Position numbers and translations under genes: made by a program | Shown: one piece after another, positions 56,317 to 64,000 of the stretch | How positions within the stretch are numbered: the first letter of the stretch is position 1 | Layout of the letters: each line of letters opens with the position of its first letter | The notes under the pieces: generated by a model | Told to the model about the DNA's origin: nothing | The model's database searches: none | The model's input: the letters and a program-made list of their open reading frames with translations, nothing else | Source: Patagioenas fasciata | Lineage: Eukaryota > Chordata > Aves > Columbiformes > Columbidae | DNA: 64,000 bases | Assembly: GCF_037038585.1 (NCBI RefSeq) | Contig: NC_092526.1 | Location: forward strand, 42,543,501-42,607,500 | Direction: 5' to 3'

Positions 56317-57317
56317 CCTGGACCGTGAGTAACTGCCCCCTGACCCATCCCTGGCGTCGAGTGACACATGGGGTGCCACCTGCCAGGCACTGAGTACCCC
56401 GTGTCCTGTCCCACAGGGAGCGGACGGGCGAGTCCAGGTACCCCACTGTTCCACGGAGCTGCGGGGGCCCACACACCCTCATGCCCCCGCGCTTCCAGCC
56501 CCAACCGCCCAGCACCCCACGGCCGTCCCCATCCGGAGCCCGCAGCCCCAACAAGGTAGGGATGACGGAGGTGGGGAGGGGGATGCTGAGCCTGCGGGGG
56601 GATCTATCCGTGCCTCAGTTTCTCCAGGGAGAGCTGGCTGGGGGAGGGTTGTTGGGGGATGCGGAGTGGGGCCCCGTGTTTGGGTCACACGCTCTCCCCT
56701 TCCCAGAAGGACACGATGCAGCTTTCGGGCCAGGACGGCACTGATGGGAACCGGCAGGACGAGCAGCTCTCCATGATGGGGGGCTCTCAGCTGCCCACAA
56801 CACCAAGGGCCACCCCAGACACCACGACCTTGAGGAGCCGGCCAGTATGGCCCTGTCAGGGCACCGGGGGGCAGAGGACACCCTGCTGTCTGGGGGGACG
56901 GGTCTGTGCCCACAGCTGGGCAGGGCGGGACGGGAGTCTGGGGTCTGGGCTGGGATGTGGGGGCAGCACAGGCTGCTGGGGCAGCAGCTCCTCGTGGTGG
57001 AGCTGGAGGGAGCTGGGGGGACATGGGGGTGGTGCTGGCAGTGTGGGACAACAGCCTGTGTGCTTCAGGGTGGGGGAAGGACCCTGTTTGTGGGTGTCTG
57101 TGGCTGACCCTGCCCCTCGCCCCCAGGCACCCCCTCCTCGCTGCTCTCGGCCGTGCTGCTGCACCAACCAGTCCCGTCTCCCAGGCGCTTCACCCTGGCA
57201 CCGAGTCTGCTGCCGCCCATCCAGCCCCCCCACAGTGAATCACTCCCTGACAGCCGGGCAGGACAGGGGTCCCGGCCCCGGTCCCAATGCCCCGGGCGCT
57301 GAGCAGGCAGCGGCTCC

Positions 57318-57323
57318 AATAAA
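57318..57323 (+). terminator. Poly(A) signal, right QRICH2-like copy
   Basis: AATAAA lies 15 bases after the TGA that ends the terminal exon in its original frame (57,301-57,303). Confidence 0.75.
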
Positions 57324-57356
57324 TGGCGATGGGCAACCAAGCGCTGGTGTGATCTG

Positions 57357-59125
57357 AGTGGGGGTCCCTGGGGCAGGATGGCAGAAAGCCCTGCTGTGTT
57401 TGCTTTTCAGGAGAAAAATAAGCGCTAAAAAGGCACATTGGGGGTGCCCAGGTGGATCCGGTGGTACCCAGGGCGCCCCCAGAGGGAGCACTGGCAGCAA
57501 ACCGGTGGGCACCAGAGCAGAGCCAGCAAAGGCCCATCCTGCACCCCGGGTGGGGCTGACGTGTCCACGGGCTTCAGAAACACCCGCTGGGACTAACTGG
57601 GGGGACGGGGTGAGGGGGTAACCAGGGGGCTGTGCAAGAAGCCGGGCTAACTGTCGGCAGCCGGAGGAGGGGAGTGCTTTGCTCTGGGTCGGGGGACCCA
57701 GAACTGGGGGGACGCAGCAGCTCCGCGCCCCGCCCCGGGGTGCCCACAGCCCCATGTAGCAGCACTTTGCAGCCGCAGGAAAGCGCCCGGCACTTCCGGT
57801 TGATGGGCGCTCTGGTCACGCCCACAGCCCTCGGCTGACAGACGGGGCCCTCGTTTAATGAAACACCTGGGAGCAGAGAAGCTTCTGGAGCACTGACCGT
57901 ATACGGGCCCAGCTCGGATTCCCTTGGGCTTGACAAGGAGGCTGTGGGACCTTCCGGCGGTTTCGGTGCGAGGCTGTGGGCGGAGCGTTGTCCTCAGACT
58001 GCGGACCCTGCGGGAGCTCCCCGGGCAGAGCCCCCCCCGCCCCGCCGGCCGGTGGTTGTGTCTGCCGGGAAACCTTGCGGAGCCACCAGCTTTCGTGAGT
58101 GGGGATGTGCCTTTGGAATTGTCATTCAAAGGGTAGATGAGCACAGCTCGGCTTCAGCCAGGATGCCTCTGTGCCTTTAGTTTTTGTTTTTCCCTCACCT
58201 TCCCTTTCGTGCGGAGCGGCCCGGCCCGGGACGGGGTGTGTGGGTGTGTGTGCTGAGGGAACACCTCATACCCAGCAGCCTGCTCCGTGCCGCTACTCCT
58301 TGTCCCTGCATTATATACGATACACAAATGAAAAGCAAACGGGGGGGGGTGCGTGGGAGCAGGAGCGGCTGGGGGCTCCTGGGTTGGGCCTGACGCCTGC
58401 GGCGCCTCACGCTTTCCCGCTCCCGTCGCACCGCCTTCTTCGGCGCGGGCAGTGAAGCCACTGCACTGAGGCCGTGCCCCGTGCCGCCGGGGAGGAGGGG
58501 AGCTGGTCGCTCTGGGAGCCGCTCTTGGGAAGCGGGCGGCGCACGCCCCCGAGGAGGGGGAGTTAACGTCCTTCAAGTCCTCCTCCTCGGGTACCGGCGC
58601 CGTTCGGGCAGTGGCTGATGAGGTGTCTGTCGCGGTGCGGGGAGAGCGCGGCCGCTGTGCCCTCACGGTCTCTGACGCAGACAGGACGGCGGCCGCGTGG
58701 AGCGGCGCTCCAGCCCCTGGAGGAGCTCGCGTGGCTGGGTGAGGGGACGGGACCCCCCTCCAGCCTCGCTGCCTCGCAGGGAACCCCGTTCCCCTTTTCC
58801 AAACCTCCCGTTCCCCCTCAGCTCAATCCCCCTTTCCGAGCCAGAGGGAACCCGTTCTCTGCCCGGCCACCCCCATCTTGGGGTCACTTGTCCCTGGTTC
58901 CTGAGGTTCCGCCGAGTGGGCGTGGGGTGGGTTTGGGTCGGGCTGAGCCGAGGCCCGGATCCCGGGGGGATGCTCTGCAGGGAACACCCCCCGCCCCAGG
59001 AGCACTGCTGCTCCGGTTTATTTTCGTATTTCCTGCGCCTAGCACTGCGCCCCAGCAGTGAACCAGCAGACTGCAGGTACCGAAGGGATCTCCTCCTCCT
59101 CCCACCCCTTAAGGGGCGGTAATCA
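57357..59125. repeat. GC-rich segmental duplicate of 16,633-18,405
   Basis: It is colinear with the left copy. Differences include small indels and loss of the short ATG-bearing segment that lies at 17,930 on the left. No coding gene is supported. Confidence 0.75.
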
Positions 59126-59126
59126 C

Positions 59127-59183
59127 TGCAGGAGTAAGAAAAGGATACTGCAGGAGTAAGAAAAGGATGCTGCAGGAGCTGGG
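59127..59183. repeat. 22-bp VNTR, two copies
   Basis: The unit caggagtaagaaaaggatgc plus tg is present twice here, against six copies at 18,406-18,546. Confidence 0.9.
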
Positions 59184-59230
59184 GTTGCCTTCTACATCTG
59201 TTGTTTCTCGCTTCAGAGCTGCGCTGGGGC

Positions 59231-59822
59231 TGCAGGACTCTCTGGCTGTGATGGTGAGCGGAAACAACTTTACAACCTGTCAAGTCATAAAACTTCCCAA
59301 CTCACAAGGTTATAAAGCAGGTATGTTCATTTTGACGTCGGGCGCAAGGGGGATCGTTCCACCGTTCATGCGCAACTTCTAACAATATGAGGTGTGTTTA
59401 AATACAGTAAGGTGTTACATATTCATAATGACCCCAGGAACACCTCTACATATTCATAACCTTTCCCGCTTCTTATTAAAATGAGTCCCAGGTGATCATT
59501 TCCATAGTCTCCTCCTTGACCCCTCCCTGTTGCACCTGCACAGTGCCATCTGGTGGTCTTGAGGAGGGGTCTTTGGATGAAGGCTCCTTCAGCCTCGTCA
59601 CAGTGACCTCTTTATCTTTGGCTCATTATGTTGAATTGACTGGAACCCAAGCTGCCAAGTCGATTGAAATCAGACTGGTTCCCCCCTTTTGCTGTAAATC
59701 TTAGTTATCTCGTCTTCTCAAGTTTACATCTAGGTGCTGTAAAACCTCTTACCTTGGCATTCGACGAGGTTCTGTTTTTTCTTAACATAATGAGTTAGTT
59801 AGTTAGTTAGTTCCCTCTATCA
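59231..59822 (-). mobile_element. 3' LTR of old ERV (right copy)
   Basis: It is a near-identical paralogue of 18,598-19,189, with the same purine tract (minus gaaaaggggggaac) beside its right edge. The ERV here continues only to about 60,183 in sequence shared with the left copy. Confidence 0.75.
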
Positions 59823-60205
59823 GTTCCCCCCTTTTCGGGAAGGTTAGTAAATTCTTGTACTAACATGATGATTCCCTATTTAACCTTTTCTCGGACCACA
59901 AGTAAGAAGGCTGCTTCGACAGGAGAAGACTTATCTTTCTCCCTCAAAGAACAATCAAATTCTCATGTTGAACAAAACATTTGTGTTGCTCTTCTGGGGC
60001 AGCTGATGACCGGGTGGCTGGTGCCCCGGCAGCAATGGCATCTGTTGGGCTGCAGCGGGAGCTCGCGCTCTTTGGCGTGGTGACCCCGCCCACTGCAGTT
60101 CCTAGCGCTTTCCTTTTGGGTTTCTTCTTCCCAGTGCGATGGCCAGGTCCAGTTTGGTGTTATCTTTTAAAATCATTTAAAATCATTCTGCAAGTTTTCT
60201 ACGAT

Positions 60206-60948
60206 TCATTTGTTATCAACTAATTCTCTCTCTGCTTGCTGAAGTTTACACCATTGTGCTTGTAAATCTGTGTAAGGTTGTTTAATGACCTCCTGCTCAG
60301 TTTGCTTGTCGTTCGTGGCAGCTATCAATGCTGCTTCCAAAACAGCAGAGATCTCAAATCTGCTTTCTTTTGCCAAGTCCCTTATTTGCTCAGTTACAAT
60401 ATCTGGAGCCGACCAATGTCCAGAAGCCCTCCTAAGACCCTCAGGAGTCCGGCAAGCCTTATAATCTTTCAGTAAACTCAACATCAGGGAGCAGTCCAGG
60501 CCTGGCTTGACCCGGGATGCCATGACCCACTGCCGGAGAACGCGGCACAGAGCAATCAGTCCTCCTTTAGGGCCTCTGGCTCCTATCCCACCCGAACTGC
60601 TTCTCACAGAATATCCCACTTCTGACACCCAATAAACTGTCCCGTCCCAACAGGTGGGATGAGGGATGAGTTAACTCTTGGTTTCTCCTTAGCTCTTTGA
60701 GTTTTTCTAGTTTCTTTCTTATATCTCCCCAGGACTTTGTTACAAACTGGGGGGTCCACTCCAGGAGCCTGTTTATCCTTTGCTTTTTCCTTGGGTGAAC
60801 TTCTCTTCATCCCAGAATTGTAGCATGATCCTCCCCAAGAGACTGTTGGGGGGTCCAAAATTCTCACGTGACCCCCCCACCAAGGGACTGTCAGGGGGTA
60901 CCTCTGGCAGGTCACTCCCCTTCGACCTCTTGTGGGGATCAAACCCAC
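60206..60948 (-). pseudogene. Gag fragment of the old ERV (right copy)
   Basis: Two overlapping minus-strand frames carry a basic matrix-like start (MKRSSPKEKAKDKQ, about 60,810; KVLGRYKKETRKTQRAKEK) and a longer downstream part (CRVLRQWVMASRVKPG, then RFEISAVLEAALIAATNDK) that ends in a frame running to 60,206. They lie between the 5' LTR/PBS on the right and a junction at about 60,183, where the sequence jumps to the env-side 3' region. The capsid carboxyl part, pol and env are missing. Assignment to gag is by position and general character. Confidence 0.55.
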
Positions 60949-61340
60949 AAAACCTGGCTCACAACGTGAGGCTCAAACCCACGACACAGAGTTCTTCACT
61001 CACTTTGTCCCTTCAGTGGCCAAGCCCCTTGCGGGGTGTTGGAAGCGCACTTAGAAGGACTCCACGCTCTCTTCGCAACCAGGTTGCGTCTCAGCCAACA
61101 CCAGTCACACAGTCAAACTGCCCGACCCGGCGGTACTTACAGTCCACTTTTCCTGTTGGGACCGTCGTGCACTCTGGATTACGGGTAAACTGCAGTATTC
61201 AGGGGGAGTGAGCTTCTTTCTTTTGCTTCTGCTTTAATTTTGAATAACGTTGGTAGCTCTCCGCACACCCGAGTGCAAGGGCCACTGCTAATGTGGGGCG
61301 CCTCCCTTGAACATGAGGTAACATAGAGCCATCCAAGGTT

Positions 61341-61358
61341 GTCACGTCGGAGACACCA
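61341..61358 (-). promoter_or_regulatory. Primer-binding site of the old ERV
   Basis: The minus strand reads tggtgtctccgacgtgac, two bases from the LTR edge. It matches the tRNA-Trp primer complement at 15 of 18 positions, so it may be a diverged tRNA-Trp site. Confidence 0.55.
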
Positions 61359-61360
61359 AT

Positions 61361-62412
61361 TGAAATAAATAGCTTACACTTTTTCTATGGATAAACAACG
61401 TTTAATCCAATTCCTTAGTTGTATTCCTTAAATACGTGTTCATTAGAGCATAAGCAAAACAGCGCTGGGTGCGCGGGGGATTCGCTCTGCCCAACACATA
61501 CATCTTTTAACAATGGGAAGTGTGCTTAAATATAGTAAGGTGTTACATACTCATAATGACCCCAGAAACCCCTCTACATATTCATAACCTTTCCCCGCTT
61601 CTTATTAAAATGAGTCTCAGATAACCATTTCCATAGTCTCCTCGTTGACCCTCCCCAGTTACACCTGCGCAGTGCCATGAAGATTGGAGAGCCGCGGGTC
61701 AAAGATGAGTCCTCATGGAGGGATGATTAATGCTCGTTTTATTACAATTCTGATTCTATTCTATAGGGTTAATCCAAGGTTCACGTGGTATATGACACAA
61801 GGTAATTAGTTACAACGTAATGTTCACCCGTTACAGCAATAGCACGTCTTTGTTCTACAAAATAGCACGTCTTTGTTCTACAAGACAGCATACCTTTGTT
61901 CTACATCCTCTTTTCGTGTTTTACTTCTTCATAAGTTTCTTTCTATTGATTACCCAAGGACAAATACTTGCTGTCCGACACGTACGCTGGGTTGTGCAAG
62001 TGGGACTGGAAAAGTACCGAGTGCCCTGTTTCTTCAAGCATATTCTCTACAGTGTCACTTGGTGATTTTGAGGAGGGGTCTTTGGATGAAGGCTCCTTCA
62101 GCTTCGTCACAGTGAACTTTTTACCTGTGGCTCATTATGATGAATTGGCTGGAACCCAAGCTGCCAAGTCGACCGAAATCAGACTGGCGCCCCCTTTTGC
62201 TGTAAATCTCGGCTGTCTTGTCTCCTGAAGGTTACAGCTGGGGCTGTAAAACTTTTTATCTCGGCATTCGATGAGGTTCTGGTTTTTTTTAACACAATTG
62301 GTTACATACAGCTCTAAACTGTAAAATTCATTATGTGGCTTAAAGTGTTAGTTTGTTAGTAGGCCCTTATAATGGGGTTGGATAACCCTTAAAATGTTAG
62401 TCCCCTCTATCA
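61361..62412 (-). mobile_element. 5' LTR of the old ERV, carrying a nested LTR
   Basis: Flanking segments 61,500-61,677 and 62,058-62,412 match the LTRs at 18,740-19,189 and 59,380-59,822. The interruption is the solo LTR below. Minus-strand ends are TGATAGAGGG (at 62,412) and ...TTTCA (61,361). Without the insert the LTR is about 670 bp. Confidence 0.75.
61678..62051 (-). mobile_element. Nested solo LTR, alpharetrovirus-like
   Basis: The 374-bp insert has TG...CA ends (minus TGTAGAGAAT...CAATCTTCA) and 6-bp flanks gtgcca (61,672-61,677) and gtgtca (62,052-62,057), a target duplication with one change. Minus-strand AATAAA is at 61,743-61,738. It contains two and a half copies of a ~23-bp repeat (aatagcacgtctttgttcta). 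Small size and a 6-bp duplication fit alpharetrovirus-type elements. Confidence 0.8.
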
Positions 62413-63100
62413 ATATAACTTCAGAAACAAGTTTCATAACTTGTTACATAGAACTTAACCAGCTTTTCCTTTTTACAGGTTCAGAGCCTGTGCCTCATTT
62501 GGTTATATCTGTAAACACTGAACATCTCCTCAGCAGGAATCACAACTGCATTTCTCACAGATCCAACTTTCTGCTATGCCCAAATTCACCACTTTATCCT
62601 ACCTGGCCTCTCTCAGCTCTCAGTCGTACTCTAAATGCTCGTGAGGAGAGTTTGCAATACGAAGTGATGCAATTAACTCTTTGAGATACTTCCCACTGCT
62701 TTACTGAGAGGATGGAATTCACTTGGGGGGCCTTAAGAACAATCCTGCCAACGCTTTGCTAAGCTGGAGCAGAATGTAGACGCTGCTGCTGTGATACATT
62801 ATCAGGTCTTGTCGGTCTCCCAACTCTCCTGAAATACGAAGCATGACACTAACGGGATGGTATAGTCTTCTTAATCAATCCAGCTGTCAGTCAAGTTCTG
62901 CCCCTTCCATGCCCCCCTTCCTTGATGCCTTCCAAAAAATGAGAGTGCTAGCTGTGATAAAGAAAGGTTTCTAACTGCAGGAAGGAAATAAACTCGTTTT
63001 CAGCCAGAGCAGTACAGCCACTGCAGACAAGGACACACAGGGCTCCACAGCTCTGCTTGTGTGGAAAAGCATCCCACTGCTGCTTCGCAGACAGACTCGG
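62413..63100. other. No gene seen
   Basis: Single-copy sequence between the old ERV and the 0.89-kb unit. No recognised exon, LTR or repeat. Confidence 0.4.
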
Positions 63101-63110
63101 CTGAGCTGAC

Positions 63111-64000
63111 ACCAAGTCCTGCTGTGTCGCTGTCACCCGCAGAGTGCCCGCATCCTCACCACGGTAGCGGGCATTGTGACAAAGGTTCTACGTCAGCTGG
63201 GTGTGGCAGCCAAGTGCCCGCTAGGGGAGAGGGAGCCTGTCAGCCCCGGGCCTGTCACTGCCTGCTGTCCCCCCTGTCAGCAGCGAGGCCTCTGAAAAGT
63301 TTCCAAAACATCCCCAGACTTGGGTCGAGCGCGGCCAAAAGTCTCCAAGAGACAAGTCAGAAAGAAGGATATGGAACAAAGGGAGAAAGCGAAGGGAGCA
63401 AGTCAAAGGGAGGGAAGAGGAAAAAGTAGTGCTGGGCTGCAGGACTGAAATGGAGGAAAGGAAAGACAAAAGCCAGGAAGCAGGAGAGTTTGAGAAAAGG
63501 AGAGAGGAAAGAAGAGACATGCAGCCAGACGAGGGCTTAGTGAGAGAGGCTGGCACAGAGAACAGGATGAGAAGAAAATAAGGCAAGGCAAGGCTAGGCC
63601 TAAGGACGTTTCCTTGCTTTATATTTTCTAGCACATTCATCTGGAGACGAGCAGGAAAGCCATCAGACCTGATGGATTAGGCCCAGTCTAAAACCCCGGC
63701 TACTTGAGACACTTAGACTAAGCCTAAAATGCAAAGATCTCTCCATGAGGATGGTTTTTATACTCTACTTCCACAATCTGCTGGCAGTACAAAAGAAAAA
63801 GCGGCAGGTCTCCTTAGGCTGAGTCATGGTGGTTTGGTGCAGAGACCATGCATATCATGGGAATAGTTCAGCATTTCTGCTCTGGTTTTCAGTGTATTAC
63901 ACCAAAACACCCACCTGATGACATCATTTCAAGAGCAACAGCAGTAATTTGCAGAATACAGCTTCTTTGGGAAACTGAGAACTTGCTGAGCTGACACCAA
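63111..64000. repeat. ~0.89-kb tandem unit, inverted copy, provirus-free
   Basis: The reverse complement matches 29,941-30,735 joined to 37,601-37,765. The motif ttggtgtcagctcagc (on the minus strand) occurs at the window edge and again near 63,111, giving a period of about 889 bp. The place where the ERVL provirus sits in the other copy (minus tctctgtgccagcctctctc, about 63,540-63,560) is uninterrupted. Confidence 0.85.

Larger units (their letters stand above)
46008..57303 (+). pseudogene. QRICH2: QRICH2-like gene, right copy, 5'-truncated and split by a provirus
   Basis: Homology to the left copy begins near 45,808 (left 14,108), so the first eight coding exons are missing. Exons present are 46008-46139, 46360-46425, 46710-46874, 47028-47140, then 47463-47524 joined across the provirus to 56317-56324, 56417-56555, 56707-56844 and terminal 57127-57303. 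Exon 47028 has a 6-bp in-frame deletion against the left copy. The split exon encodes QLLPGFHCLSCDRPLHMLAP, keeping the cysteine lost on the left. At the end of exon 56707-56844 one G is missing (ccagtatgg for ccaggtatgg); GT remains, but the frame into the terminal exon changes. The ATG-less start and the 8.8-kb insertion make this a pseudogene, though the exons themselves are well kept. Confidence 0.85.

Overview
The window looks like vertebrate, and most probably bird, nuclear DNA. It carries small exons with AG/GT boundaries, polyadenylation signals, GC-rich introns and minisatellites, and it is crowded with endogenous retroviruses (ERVs) of at least four lineages. The recognisable host genes are sperm-flagellum genes: a complete CCDC42-like gene and two QRICH2-like (DUF4795 coiled-coil) copies, plus decayed UBALD2-like exons. 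UBALD2 and QRICH2 are neighbours on human 17q25, so that pairing is probably ancestral. CCDC42 is on human 17p and appears to have been added by rearrangement. The exact species cannot be read from the sequence.

Layout. 1-2,870 is a 20-bp minisatellite that runs into the last exons of a leucine-rich-repeat gene (poly(A) signal at 3,361). 4,031-5,352 holds a near-perfect hairpin, a 22-bp repeat, an interstitial telomeric repeat and a truncated alpharetrovirus-like ERV. 5,351-6,640 is a 507-bp tandem array of exon-like cassettes. 7,750-9,045 is a UBALD2-like fragment split by a solo ERVL LTR. 10,479-16,632 is the left QRICH2-like gene, with a perfect RFX X-box upstream. 16,633-22,432 is a GC-rich duplicated block followed by the env/pol half of an old class I ERV. 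22,433-26,078 holds decayed inverted CCDC42 and UBALD2 fragments. 26,100-29,925 is a decayed class I ERV. 29,941-37,765 is a ~0.89-kb tandem unit split by an env-less ERVL provirus (30,736-37,600). 38,160-39,000 holds gag remnants of a class II ERV. 39,820-44,334 is the intact-looking CCDC42-like gene. 46,008-57,303 is the right QRICH2-like copy, with an 8.8-kb young provirus (47,525-56,316) inside one coding exon. 57,360-62,412 repeats the GC-rich block and ends in the gag/5'-LTR half of the old ERV, which itself carries a nested solo LTR. 63,111-64,000 is an inverted copy of the 0.89-kb unit.

The organising principle is segmental duplication followed by retroviral insertion. For three separate insertions the window contains its own uninterrupted paralogue (pre-integration site): 15,835 for the 47,525 provirus, about 63,550 for the ERVL provirus, and about 25,430 for the ERVL solo LTR. 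Insertion ages can therefore be ordered relative to the duplications. The young provirus has intact gag and env frames, a single pol frameshift and 621-bp LTRs differing at about 9 positions.
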